DNA from: JBCCFC01 sp965213595
Lineage (GTDB): Bacteria; Chloroflexota; Anaerolineae; Caldilineales; Caldilineaceae
Reading direction: 5' to 3'
DNA length: 64,000 nucleotides
Assembly: GCA_965213595.1 (NCBI GenBank)
Contig: CBDBZO010000004.1
Coordinates: 558,001-622,000, forward strand
This document shows, one piece after another, positions 1 to 10,213 of the stretch (the first letter of the stretch is position 1; each line of letters begins with the position of its first letter). A program made the translations under genes and the position numbers. Below the pieces are notes generated by a model. It was not told the DNA's origin. It was given only the letters and a program-made list of their open reading frames with translations, and did not search any database.

Positions 1-977
1 AGGCCGATCCACCAGTCCGGGTCGCCCGCGGCGATGATGCGCGGCAACTCGCCGATCAGCACCCAGCCGCCGACGAGCAGCATCGCCCCCGCGCCCAGCC
101 GCAGCACCACGCTGACGTTGCTGGTGCGGTCGCTGGCGCTCTCCCACAGGAACCAAGCCGCCAGCAGCAGCCCAAAACCCGCGCTGATCGTCGCAATCTG
201 TGCCCACAGGGCCAGCCCCTCGCCGTCGGCCAGCGCTTCGGCGTAGGCGGCGTTGATCTCGGTCAGCGTCAGCCAGCCCAGCGCAAGGCCGCCCAGCGTC
301 AGCACAGTGAAGGTGACAAAATTGCCGAGATAGTGGCCGATGCGGCGGCGCCGCGACGGGTTGCGTTCGAGCAGGGTGCTCGCCACGCTCCCCGCCGCCA
401 GCAGGCCAACCGCGCCCCACAGCGCCTGCTGCACGGCGGGCGTAAAGAAGGCCAGCGCCATCAGCCGCCGAAATTGGGCGGTGGTGGCCCCGCGCCCGCG
501 CATCTGGTTGGGCACGTCCAGCATTTCGGGCAGCGCACGAAAGACAAAGATCGCGGCCAGGCCCAGGCCCAGGCCAATCAGCAGGCCGGGCAGCGCCCAC
601 GGCCAGGGATTTTGCTTGTTCGCTCGCGCGTCGCGCACGGCGACGACGACGCTGCGCACGGCCAGCACGAGGCAGAGCGCGGCCAGCCACAGCGCCAGCA
701 CGTAGGTTAAGTTGTCGAGCGCGCGCACATAGTTGCTCAGGCCGTCGTAGCGACCAAGCACGGTGTTCAGCCCGCGCAGCGAACTTTCGTAGGCGGCGAA
801 AATCAGGGGAAAGAGCCCAAAGGTGCCGACGATGAGGAAGGCGGGCAGCAAAAAGAGGTAGGCCAGCAGCGCCTCGCGCAGCTTGCGCCCGCGCCGACCG
901 ACAAAAGGATTGATAAGGGGGCGATTGCGCACAGCTTGCGATCGACTCGGTTGTTGGGAGAGCAGCGTATCGCTCAT
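1..977 (-). CDS. Sugar ABC transporter permease, MalF/UgpA-like (3' end off window)
   Basis: The reading frame begins with ATG at 977-975 and stays open to the window edge, giving about 325 residues with no stop. An AGGA box lies a few bases upstream of the start. The protein opens MSDTLLSQQPSRSQAVRN, then has a first membrane segment (AYLFLLPAFLIVGTFGLFPL) with the LLPA..FP pattern typical of MalF-type permeases. An unusually long multi-spanning section follows, with at least four more hydrophobic stretches before the window ends. The conserved EAA loop would lie beyond the edge, so the family call rests on the N-terminal pattern. Long MalF proteins carry such extra segments. It probably works with a substrate-binding protein and a second permease outside the window. 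Confidence 0.7.
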   Translation of the reverse strand, partial: MSDTLLSQQPSRSQAVRNRPLINPFVGRRGRKLREALLAYLFLLPAFLIVGTFGLFPLIFAAYESSLRGLNTVLGRYDGLSNYVRALDNLTYVLALWLAALCLVLAVRSVVVAVRDARANKQNPWPWALPGLLIGLGLGLAAIFVFRALPEMLDVPNQMRGRGATTAQFRRLMALAFFTPAVQQALWGAVGLLAAGSVASTLLERNPSRRRRIGHYLGNFVTFTVLTLGGLALGWLTLTEINAAYAEALADGEGLALWAQIATISAGFGLLLAAWFLWESASDRTSNVSVVLRLGAGAMLLVGGWVLIGELPRIIAAGDPDWWIG

Positions 978-1092
978 AAACAAAAATCCTGCAAGCACTA
1001 GGACACGGGTAGACAGCGCTCCACTGGACGAGGATAAATGGTATGTGTTAACGGGTTGTAGATGATTGGTTAAAAAGTGGTTAACGCTCAGC

Positions 1093-1200
1093 TTAAGCAA
1101 TTCTAGGAGATTAACTATACCGGGATAAGCCATGTTGGATGTGCGACGCACCTCCGTTACAATCAGCCGTGATATATTTATAATCTTGGATTAGCCTTAA
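1093..1200 (-). repeat. MITE-like element, copy 1 (inverted relative to copy 2)
   Basis: This 107-108 bp element is the reverse complement of the one at 28617-28724, with roughly eight differences by eye. Its ends form imperfect inverted repeats of about 30 bp, beginning TTAAGGCTAATCC at one end and TTAAGCAATTC at the other. TTAA stands at both edges and could be a target duplication. It has no coding potential. It lies between the permease start and the palindrome at 1200-1245. Confidence 0.75.
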
Positions 1201-1245
1201 GCGAAAGCGTACGGGCACGCCATGGCGTGCCCGTACGCTTTCGCT
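1200..1245. terminator. Perfect 46-bp palindrome, probable terminator hairpin
   Basis: Two 22-base arms (AGCGAAAGCGTACGGGCACG and two more bases) are perfect reverse complements around an AT centre. The palindrome overlaps the stop codon of the deacetylase gene at 1244-1246 and abuts the MITE-like element. No clear T-run follows, so a terminator role is inferred. It resembles other GGGCACG-type palindromes in this window, for example near 37692. Confidence 0.6.
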
Positions 1246-2038
1246 AGGATTGCTTCTCCTCGTCCTCCTCCGGCACGTCCTCGACCTTTTGCTCGCCTTC
1301 CGGCGTGCGCTGGCGGAAGCTCATGCCGCGGAAGCGTTCGAGGTAGCGGACGCTGCCGTCCTCCTGCTCCTCGCCCGCGCGTTCGAGAAAGCGGGGGCGC
1401 ATCTCGTCGATGTTAAACTGGCTTTTGTGGTTGGCCAGCGCGTCGAGCTTGGTCCCGATCAGATCGGTGATATCAATTTCGAGGTTGGGCTCCGGGTGGC
1501 CGTGGACGTAGAGCTGGCTGATTTTGTGCGGTGGGTAGCCCTCCTCCGCCATCTCGGGATAGAACATGGGATTGTCCGCCGCCGGGAAAATCGCCTCCAG
1601 CGCGACCAGCCCCGCGTTGCGGTGGTCGGGGTGGTTGATGTAGCCCTCGCCGACGAGGTAGCGGTCGGGGCTGGTGGTGATGATTAGCTCGGGACGGATG
1701 CGGCGGATTGCCTGCACGATGCGCTTGCGCAGCGGGAAAGTGGGGCGTAGAAAGCCATCCTCTTCGCCCATAAAGATCACGCTCTTCACGCCCAGCACCT
1801 CGGCGGCGGCGCGCTGCTCGCGCTTGCGCATCTCGATCAACTGCTCGCGCGTAATTTCCGGGTTGTGGTTGCCCTTGCTGCCGTCGGTCAAAATCATATA
1901 GGTAACGTCGATGCCCTCGCTTGCCATTTTAGCAACCGTGCCGCCACAGGCAAAATCGGGATCGTCGGGGTGGGCCAAAATCACCAGCACGCGCTCGATA
2001 TCGGACCAGTCGGGCTGGGTAATGGGGTCGTCCGCCAT
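1244..2038 (-). CDS. PIG-L/LmbE family N-acetylglucosaminyl deacetylase-like
   Basis: A 264-residue protein of the PIG-L family of zinc-dependent deacetylases, which remove N-acetyl groups from GlcNAc-containing substrates such as mycothiol, bacillithiol or lipid precursors. The diagnostic AHPDD motif is at residues 22-26, and a second metal-site motif, NHPDHRNAG, lies mid-protein. TDGSKGNHNP is also typical. The start at 2038 is chosen because an AGGAG box lies about ten bases upstream; a longer reading of the frame would translate the upstream intergenic repeat. The C-terminus is acidic (EDVPEEDEEKQS). The substrate cannot be told from sequence. Confidence 0.85.
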   Translation of the reverse strand: MADDPITQPDWSDIERVLVILAHPDDPDFACGGTVAKMASEGIDVTYMILTDGSKGNHNPEITREQLIEMRKREQRAAAEVLGVKSVIFMGEEDGFLRPTFPLRKRIVQAIRRIRPELIITTSPDRYLVGEGYINHPDHRNAGLVALEAIFPAADNPMFYPEMAEEGYPPHKISQLYVHGHPEPNLEIDITDLIGTKLDALANHKSQFNIDEMRPRFLERAGEEQEDGSVRYLERFRGMSFRQRTPEGEQKVEDVPEEDEEKQS

Positions 2039-2085
2039 GGGAAAATGCTCCTGGAAGTTTGAGTGGTTGAATAAGTCATGTTTGA

Positions 2086-2207
2086 CCCCCCTTCCCCACC
2101 TTCGCGAGGACAGGCTCCAGCCTCCCCCATAATGAGGGAGGGGCCGATCCTTCATCCGTCCAGTCGCCGCCCCCTCCCCCAGCGGGGGAGGGATGGGAAG
2201 GGGTTCC
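2086..2207. repeat. C/G-rich REP-like intergenic repeat
   Basis: Two imperfect hairpins of the CCCTCCCCC/GGGGGAGGG type, the first around 2128-2142 and the second around 2169-2190. The family recurs at 38829, 44374, 44606, 48804, 50544, 58225 and 59366, and twice inside the glutamate synthase gene. In frame it reads as EEPLPIPPPLGEG, much like the peptides found in that enzyme. Confidence 0.7.
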
Positions 2208-2259
2208 TCGTACAAAAAAAGCCCCTGCCGCAGCAGAGGCTTCTGAGTCAACGAAGCAA

Positions 2260-2532
2260 TTACATGTCGAGCGCGGCGTAGCCAGGGCCATCCGTGAAGT
2301 AAAGCGCATTCAACTCCGTCGTGTAGGCCTGATCTTCGGGCAGGTCCTCTTCGGGCAGGATTGCGTCGACCGGACATTCGGGGACGCAGGCGCCGCAGTC
2401 GATGCAGGTATCCGGGTCGATATAGTACCAGGGCCATTCATCTTCGGGCTGGCCGGGAATAATGCACTCAACGGGGCAAACTTCTACGCACGCGCCGTCG
2501 CGAATGCACAAATCAAAAATCACGTGGGTCAT
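2260..2532 (-). CDS. Ferredoxin, two-cluster type with Asp-substituted first motif
   Basis: A 90-residue soluble electron carrier. The second motif is canonical: Cys43, Cys46, Cys49 and Cys53-Pro. The first reads Cys9-x2-Asp12-x2-Cys15-x3-Cys19-Pro, so the second ligand position is Asp, as in some archaeal and sulfate-reducer ferredoxins, where the cluster converts readily between [3Fe-4S] and [4Fe-4S]. Cys23 is an additional cysteine. The start has a GGAAGGAC box eight bases upstream. It lies between a Crp/Fnr regulator and a PIG-L deacetylase on the same strand. Redox partners are unknown; the ferredoxin-using enzyme could be the glutamate synthase, but no proof is visible. Confidence 0.9.
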   Translation of the reverse strand: MTHVIFDLCIRDGACVEVCPVECIIPGQPEDEWPWYYIDPDTCIDCGACVPECPVDAILPEEDLPEDQAYTTELNALYFTDGPGYAALDM

Positions 2533-2742
2533 ATTTTATGTCCTTCCGATATAGTCACCGCTACCTTTTATAAAGAGATTACAAACGGGTTGACGGTGCA
2601 GGCGACAGCGGTCGTTTAATAAATCATGAGCGACTTCGGTTGATTCGCTTATTTAGATTCATTGTAAACAGCTCGCTGTGGGTTGTCAATTCTGGCAGAC
2701 GTTTGTGGAACTTTGCACAAAGCCTTCTTCACGGGCGGTAGG

Positions 2743-3450
2743 TTAGTTCTCCGCCACTTCGGCCAGCCCGTTTTTGTTCAGGATGTTGATCCGCTTGCGG
2801 CCAATCTCGATCAGCCCCTGCCCCTTGAGATCGTTGAGCACCTGCGTCGCCGTTTCGCGGTAGGTGCCAACGCTCTCGGCCAAATCCTGGTGCGTGAGAC
2901 CAACAATTTCGTCGCTCTCCTGCTCGGTGGAGAGGCGCAGCAGCAGGCTGGCCAGGCGAGCGGGGATGCCCTTGAAGGCCATGTTTTCCAGCCGCTCTTC
3001 CGCCTCGCGCAGCCGCTTGCCGGTAATGTCCAAAATGCGCAGCGCCACCTGCGGCTTGTTCAAGATCAGCCGCTCCAGGTCCGTGCGGCTCATCACGCAG
3101 ATCAGACAATCCTCCACGGCTTCGGCAAAGGTGTTGTGCATCTTGGTGCCGAGCAGCGCCATTTCGCCAAAGAGCGTGTGCGGCCCCAGCGTGGTGATCA
3201 CCAGCTTCTTACCTTCGGGGCTGATGCGATAAAGCTGCACCCGCCCCTCCTTCAAAATAAAGAGCACCTCGCCCGGCTCTTCGGGGCGGTAGAAGACGCG
3301 CCCCTTCGTCACGGTGCTCATGGTGGTGATGCGGTTGAGCTCCTCCATCTCGCGCGAGGACAAATCGCGAAAGACCTCCAGCTCGGAGAGGTGCTTCATC
3401 TTTTCGGCTGGCTGGGGCGAGCCGTTGCGGTCGTCGATTCGGGTGCTCAA
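2743..3450 (-). CDS. Crp/Fnr family transcriptional regulator
   Basis: A 235-residue cyclic-nucleotide-binding-fold regulator. The N-terminal effector domain carries FGEMALLG, the usual phosphate-binding-cassette region. The C-terminal winged helix contains THQDLAESVGTYRETATQVL, the recognition helix region, with GTYRETATR-type residues as in global regulators of the Crp clade. There is no N-terminal cysteine cluster of the Fnr type, so it is not an iron-sulfur oxygen sensor. It follows the thioredoxin-like gene by 42 bases on the same strand and may share its transcript. A GTGA-N6-TCAC palindrome upstream of the glutamate synthase is a candidate target for this or a related regulator. Confidence 0.88.
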   Translation of the reverse strand: MSTRIDDRNGSPQPAEKMKHLSELEVFRDLSSREMEELNRITTMSTVTKGRVFYRPEEPGEVLFILKEGRVQLYRISPEGKKLVITTLGPHTLFGEMALLGTKMHNTFAEAVEDCLICVMSRTDLERLILNKPQVALRILDITGKRLREAEERLENMAFKGIPARLASLLLRLSTEQESDEIVGLTHQDLAESVGTYRETATQVLNDLKGQGLIEIGRKRINILNKNGLAEVAEN

Positions 3451-3464
3451 AATTTATGCTCCTC

Positions 3465-3496
3465 GTGCGGCAATGTCTAAGTGCGGCAATGTCTAA
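3465..3496. repeat. Tandem 16-bp duplication
   Basis: The 16-mer GTGCGGCAATGTCTAA occurs twice head to tail at 3465-3480 and 3481-3496. The second copy contains the stop codon of the thioredoxin-like gene. The unit lies just before the Crp/Fnr start and would alter the spacing between the two genes. Confidence 0.9.
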
Positions 3497-3825
3497 TTTA
3501 TCTGGAAAGCAGTGTAACCTAAATTTGGTTCAGAATCAATTCGCGCAAACGTTTTGCGAATTTGCTCGTCGGATGGATTGCCCAGCGACCAGACGCGCCC
3601 ATTGAGCAGGTACGTCGGCGTGGCAAAGACAACCTCCGGCACGTCCGCCCCCGGTGCGGCGATGTCGACAATGCGCAGCCGCACGTGCGGAAAGTTTTGG
3701 CGGATGGCGGCGGCTACTTCGCGGGCGTATTCACAGTTAAAGCAGTGTTCAGTAACGTAAATTGCCAGGTCAAACTCAGTTGGGGTGGCTATCGTCACAG
3801 CGGGCCGGGGAACGGGCAAGCTCAC
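3493..3825 (-). CDS. Thioredoxin-fold protein with CFNC active site
   Basis: A 110-residue thioredoxin/glutaredoxin-like protein. The redox motif Cys28-Phe-Asn-Cys31 follows a beta strand (LAIYVTEH), and ATPTYLLNG contains the cis-proline loop that packs against the active site. Both features define the fold. It is short and lacks a signal peptide, so it should be cytoplasmic. It is the first gene of a possible pair with the Crp/Fnr regulator 42 bases downstream, which hints at redox-linked regulation. The exact partner is unknown. Confidence 0.75.
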   Translation of the reverse strand: MSLPVPRPAVTIATPTEFDLAIYVTEHCFNCEYAREVAAAIRQNFPHVRLRIVDIAAPGADVPEVVFATPTYLLNGRVWSLGNPSDEQIRKTFARIDSEPNLGYTAFQIN

Positions 3826-3845
3826 GAGATTCCTCTATCTTCTAA

Positions 3846-4031
3846 TCAATAAACTTCAAAGTCGCAGACGATTTGGCGGCAGACGGACAAGTACGGATCG
3901 TTCTCATCAATGGTTAAGGTAGCGTATCGAATCTGCTCCATATCCTCTGTGACCACCGTTACGCCTATGTGTAAAGTAACGTTTGTTAAGTTGAACGGCT
4001 CCTTTTCAATAGTTCCAGATTTGAAGATCTC
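3846..4031 (-). pseudogene. 3' remnant of an unrecognised gene
   Basis: On the minus strand a frame of about 60 codons ends with TGA at 3846-3848 and reads, near its end, TIDENDPYLSVCRQIVCDF. It has plausible protein composition, but no ATG, GTG or TTG start is available before the frame runs into the imperfect GCAGAT repeat at 4028-4116. The simplest reading is a gene whose 5' part was replaced or removed. I do not recognise the family. Confidence 0.35.
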
Positions 4032-4116
4032 AACCGCAAATGGACGCGGGTGAACGCAGATTTTTAGAAAAAGGCAGATTCAATCTGCGTTTATCCGCGT
4101 TTATCTGCGGTTCCCT
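4028..4116. repeat. Period-11 GCAGAT-type intergenic repeat
   Basis: Imperfect repeats of a CGCAGAT core on one side and its complement ATCTGCG on the other, able to fold into a hairpin. The same family occurs at 26164-26203, 38698-38735 and 49034-49107. The remainder of 4117-4360 holds a promoter-like site and the pfk leader. Confidence 0.6.
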
Positions 4117-4174
4117 TTTTGGATTTGAAATTGCTGCTTTGGTAGCGAATGGACGGAACAAAGCGACAAAAGTA

Positions 4175-4183
4175 TGCTATAAT
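4175..4183 (+). promoter_or_regulatory. Extended -10 promoter candidate for pfk
   Basis: TGCTATAAT matches an extended -10 element (TG-n-TATAAT). No good -35 is visible, which fits an extended -10 promoter. It would give a leader of about 170 bases before the phosphofructokinase start. The same TGCTATAAT string occurs in the promoter at 28840. Confidence 0.45.
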
Positions 4184-4360
4184 CGAAATTACCTCGCAGT
4201 GCGGCGAGCCCCGACGTCAGCGCAGATTGTCTTGCTTTACCGGTCGCCTGGTTAGTGGCTCTAAATGACCGGCATCAAAACTTTTGAAAGTACTTATTCC
4301 CAGCGTTTTTAGAACGTTCCCATTTGCGAGCGCTCGCCCCTCGCTGCTTAGAGGTAAGCC

Positions 4361-6706
<2,346 letters not shown>

Positions 6707-6737
6707 TGCCAGCTTCCCCGTGCGCGCCGCCAACGGG

Positions 6738-8321
6738 CTACGCCACCGCCCCGCCGCGGCGCGCATCACCCGCCCCCACGAGCCGCCCGGCTTTGACGGC
6801 GACGGAGTGTGCGCCGCCAAAGTAAAAGTTGCTGCCCACCCAGCGGTTGACGCTGTAGCCGCGCGCATCCAGCGCCTCGGTCGCCCCCTGCGACACGCCG
6901 CCCTCCACCTGCAGCACCCCCTCCTCGAAGTGCACGCGCGACGCGTTGACCGCCTGCGGCGCTGGCAAATCAAAATCCACCACGTTGCTGATCGTCTGCA
7001 AAATGGCCGAGCGGATGCGGTTGCTGCCGCCGCTGCCGGTCGCGAGAATCGGCTGGCCGCCGCGGCGGCGCACGACGGTGGGCGTCATCATGGTGGCTAA
7101 GCGGGAGCCGGGCGCGGCTCGGTGAAAGCCAAGCGGATGCAAATCCATCTCGCCCAGCATGTTGTTGAGCACCACGCCCGTTTCGCCCACTACAAAGCCC
7201 GCGCTCTCCCCCGCCGAAGTCGTCAGCGCGACGGCGTTGCCCGCGCCATCGATGACGCTGATGTGGGTGGTGTGGTTGGGGGCGGGCGGCTGCGGCGCAT
7301 CGACGCGCAAGGATTTGTCGCGCAGGCAGTGGTGCAGTTCGTCGCGGTAGGCCGCGAGGCGCGCCTCGTCGAGGAAGTGCGCCGCGCGGGGCTCGCCGTT
7401 GCGCGGGGCGGACGTGTCCCACTCGCTGCGGGCGCGATTGGTGAGCCGCATAGTTTCGGCCAGCGCCTGCAGGTGCGCCGCCGAGTTGTGGCCCAGCGCG
7501 GCCACCTCGATCGAGGCCAGCAGGGCCAGCGAAAAGGCGATCAGCGTGCCGCCCGTCGAAGGCGGCGGCGGCAGCAGCACGTCAAATTCGCGATAGCGCT
7601 CGCAGAGCGGCGGAGCCCGGTACACCGCGTAATCGCGCAAATCCGCCGCCGTGATCAGCCCGCCGTGCGCCTGCTGGTCGGCGACAACGGCGCGGGCGAC
7701 CGCGCCGTCGCGGAAGAGGGCGGGGCCCTCGGCGGCCAGCAGACGCAGCGTCTGGGCCAGCGCGGGGAAGCGCAGCCGCTCGCCCGGCCGCACGGCTCGC
7801 CCATCGGGCAGGTAGAGCGCGGCCATTTCGGGCGTGTCGCGGTAGATGGGCTGGAGCACGGTGTAGGGGAACTCCATTGCCTGCGAGAGCACGGCGCCCT
7901 CCGCGGCCAGCGCGATGGCGGGCTCCAGCAGCGTGGCGAGCGGCAGCGTGCCCCGCTCAGCGGCCAATGCACAGAGCCCCGGCACGGCGCCCGGCACGGC
8001 GGCGCTGGCGCGACCGATGTGAAAATCCTGCTGCGCACCCCCAAAATCAATCGTCACCCGGTGAAAGTCTATCGTCGGCGAGAGCGGGCCGCTTGGCATG
8101 TCGCTGAAGAAGTCGTAGGCGGCGGCCTCGCCCGTCTCGCCGTTCACCAGCAGGGCGATGCCGCCGCCGCCAATGTTGACAATAGGCGCTTCGGCCACAA
8201 ATGAGGCAAAGGCCGCCGCCACCGCCGCGTCGACGGCGTTGCCGCCGCGGGTTAGTATTTGCGCGCCCGCCGCGGCGGTCTGTGAGTCGCCCGCGGCGAT
8301 GGTTCCGGTGGGTGAAGTCAT
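6738..8321 (-). CDS. Gamma-glutamyltransferase family Ntn hydrolase
   Basis: A 527-residue member of the gamma-glutamyltranspeptidase family, which cleaves glutathione-like gamma-glutamyl bonds after autoprocessing. The cleavage site and nucleophile are visible in NHTTHISVIDGAGN, where the second Thr becomes the new N-terminus of the small subunit. The small-subunit motifs GVVLNNMLGEMD and GSGGSNRI follow. The large-subunit start, GDSQTAAAGAQILTRGGNAVDAAVA, is typical. No signal peptide is apparent, unlike periplasmic Ggt, so it may be cytoplasmic or represent a related acylase. It is followed at its 5' side by a GCAATAAGC-type repeat. Confidence 0.88.
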   Translation of the reverse strand: MTSPTGTIAAGDSQTAAAGAQILTRGGNAVDAAVAAAFASFVAEAPIVNIGGGGIALLVNGETGEAAAYDFFSDMPSGPLSPTIDFHRVTIDFGGAQQDFHIGRASAAVPGAVPGLCALAAERGTLPLATLLEPAIALAAEGAVLSQAMEFPYTVLQPIYRDTPEMAALYLPDGRAVRPGERLRFPALAQTLRLLAAEGPALFRDGAVARAVVADQQAHGGLITAADLRDYAVYRAPPLCERYREFDVLLPPPPSTGGTLIAFSLALLASIEVAALGHNSAAHLQALAETMRLTNRARSEWDTSAPRNGEPRAAHFLDEARLAAYRDELHHCLRDKSLRVDAPQPPAPNHTTHISVIDGAGNAVALTTSAGESAGFVVGETGVVLNNMLGEMDLHPLGFHRAAPGSRLATMMTPTVVRRRGGQPILATGSGGSNRIRSAILQTISNVVDFDLPAPQAVNASRVHFEEGVLQVEGGVSQGATEALDARGYSVNRWVGSNFYFGGAHSVAVKAGRLVGAGDARRGGAVA

Positions 8322-8345
8322 GGGGTAGAATTGGGTTGGTGGTTT

Positions 8346-8449
8346 TGTATTGCTTATTGCTTATCGCTTATTTGGAACCTTACCTGAGCCTTGATTCAAC
8401 GCAAACAGGGCCAGGTCACCTCAAGCAGTAAGCAATAAGCAATAAGTGC
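8346..8449. repeat. GCAATAAGC-type inverted repeat pair
   Basis: TATTGCTTATTGCTTATCGC near 8348 is mirrored by AGTAAGCAATAAGCAATAAG near 8426, leaving a loop of about 50 bases. Related arms occur around 47156-47246 and 51597-51628. It fills the gap between the gamma-glutamyltransferase start and the 3' end of the next gene. Confidence 0.65.
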
Positions 8450-9237
8450 TATGCCGTAAAATTCCCCGTCACCGTCCCCTCCTCCAGATCGCGGCAGAGG
8501 CGTTCGCAGAGGTTGAGCAGCTGGGGCTGCCAGCGCCGGTGCAGGCTCACCGGATCGATCCACGTGAGCGGCACGGCGTTGGTCGCCATCTGCGTCAGGC
8601 TCACGTCCGGGGTCTCGACGAGCTGGACGCGCATCTCGCCGCGCATGGGCTGGCCGAGATACTCGCGCCCCTGCAAAATCGAGAGCGGCGGGACGCGATG
8701 TGGAATCTCGTTCTGCCAGCGGGCGACTTCGTTGATAAAGAGCCGCAGCGCGTGGTAGCGGCGGTGAACGTTGGGCTGCTTCACGACGAGCTGATGCCAA
8801 AAGCTGGCGTGCGTCAGCCGACGCTCGGCCAGCGGCAGCGACAGGTGGTAAAGCTGCGTCAACGCCACCGCACAGGCGTCCAGCAGGGCGACGCAGGCGC
8901 CGAGGTAGCCGATGGCAAAGGCGCGCGTCAGGCTGGAGGCGCGCCCGTCGCCCAGGCGGTCGTCGCGGATGCGGCCCGTGCGGTCGGCGGGCGCTTGGGC
9001 GGGCTCCGGATCACCCGTGCCGTGCTGGTTGCGCACGTCCTGCAGCAGAGAGGCGTAGAGCTCGATATCCGCCATGCGCGCGCAAATGCTTTCCGCCAGA
9101 ATCACGTTGGGGTGGGTAAAGGCTTCGCGCTCGCTAAGAAATTGGCGGGCGAAATGTTCATCCAGCGCAAGGAAACAGTTGGGCACGGGTTCGGACGAAA
9201 GCTGGTAAGCGGTGCGCTCGTAGAAGTAGGTTTTCAT
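8449..9237 (-). CDS. Hypothetical protein, 262 residues
   Basis: I do not recognise this protein. It begins MKTYFYERTAYQLSSEPVPN and is largely alpha-helical in character, with a hydrophobic stretch near the middle (AFAIGYLGACVALLDACAVA) that could be one membrane helix or a buried helix. It starts ten bases after the SpoIIM-like gene on the same strand, so the two are probably co-transcribed and may act together at the membrane. There is no signal peptide and no recognisable catalytic motif. Confidence 0.7.
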   Translation of the reverse strand: MKTYFYERTAYQLSSEPVPNCFLALDEHFARQFLSEREAFTHPNVILAESICARMADIELYASLLQDVRNQHGTGDPEPAQAPADRTGRIRDDRLGDGRASSLTRAFAIGYLGACVALLDACAVALTQLYHLSLPLAERRLTHASFWHQLVVKQPNVHRRYHALRLFINEVARWQNEIPHRVPPLSILQGREYLGQPMRGEMRVQLVETPDVSLTQMATNAVPLTWIDPVSLHRRWQPQLLNLCERLCRDLEEGTVTGNFTA

Positions 9238-9247
9238 AGAGGTTTGC

Positions 9248-10213
9248 CTATCTGCCCGCCCGCAGCCAGTATCCGTGCAGCGCGATCCCGCTTCCCGCGC
9301 CGACCAGCAGCTTCACGCTCCACGGCAGCCCGCTGGGGCTAATTAGGCCTTCGATAAAGCCCGCCAACACCAGCAGCGGCACGCAGCCCAAAATCACCTG
9401 CGCGCCGACGACGGCGCGGCGCACGAGCGCTTGACCGCGCGAGTAGAGGCCGGGGCGCAGCAGTCCGTCGCCGAGGTAGAGGCCGCAGCCACCCGCCACG
9501 AAGATCACGCTCAGCTCGATAAAGCCGTGGGCCAGCACAAATTCCGCCAGCCCGGCGCTGAGGCCGTGGTACTGGAGCAGCCCAAAGATCGCGCCGATGT
9601 TGAGCCCGTTAACAATCATCACGTACACCGTCAGCAGGCCGGCGAGAACGCCGCCGCCAAAGGCGAGGAACATGACCTGGATGTTGCGCGTTAGAATGGC
9701 GGTGGAGGCGGCGGAGCGCACGGTGGGCGCGATCTCCGTCCACAGCTCGCCGCGCTCGACAAGACGCACCAGCTCCCGCAGCTCCTCGCTTTCACCCAGC
9801 AGGGTGAAAATCTGCTCCGGCGCCTGGCGAACCAGTACAAAGGCCGCGAGGCTGGGCAGAAAAAAGAGCAGGAAGGCCGCGCTCGTGTAGGGCAGCAGAT
9901 CGCGGTATAATCGGGGAAAGGTGGTGCGGTAGAAGCGCGGCAGCGCATCGCGGCGCAGGGGCTGGCCGCGGTAAAGCGTGGCGTGTGCTCGCCCCACGAG
10001 GCCGTTGAGGTAAGCCGTCGCCTGCTGCGCCGGAAAGTCGCGCTGGGCCAGGGCCAGATCGGCGGTGGCCGCGCGATAGAGCCGACCGAGATCGTCGATC
10101 TCGGCCTGCGCGATGGCGCGATCGCTGCTGCGGGCGTCGCGCACTTTGTCCAGCAGCTGCTCCAGCCGCCGCCAGCTATCCTGCCGCTGCTGTAGAAATT
10201 TATCTAAATTCAC
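9248..10213 (-). CDS. SpoIIM-like (DUF95) integral membrane protein
   Basis: A 321-residue membrane protein of the stage II sporulation protein M family. An N-terminal soluble helical part of about 105 residues precedes about five hydrophobic segments. HGFIELSVIFVAGGCGLYLG, near residue 230, is the characteristic family stretch. In non-sporulating bacteria such proteins sit beside RDD-domain proteins and MoxR/DUF58 genes in membrane-complex clusters. Here an RDD protein is encoded divergently from 10515. The role outside sporulation is not established. Confidence 0.85.
   Translation of the reverse strand: MNLDKFLQQRQDSWRRLEQLLDKVRDARSSDRAIAQAEIDDLGRLYRAATADLALAQRDFPAQQATAYLNGLVGRAHATLYRGQPLRRDALPRFYRTTFPRLYRDLLPYTSAAFLLFFLPSLAAFVLVRQAPEQIFTLLGESEELRELVRLVERGELWTEIAPTVRSAASTAILTRNIQVMFLAFGGGVLAGLLTVYVMIVNGLNIGAIFGLLQYHGLSAGLAEFVLAHGFIELSVIFVAGGCGLYLGDGLLRPGLYSRGQALVRRAVVGAQVILGCVPLLVLAGFIEGLISPSGLPWSVKLLVGAGSGIALHGYWLRAGR

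Noticed and set aside
2039..2437. N-terminal extension of the PIG-L deacetylase frame up to 2437
   Set aside because: It translates a REP-like intergenic repeat and part of the ferredoxin gene in another frame; a good ribosome-binding site and family homology begin at 2038.
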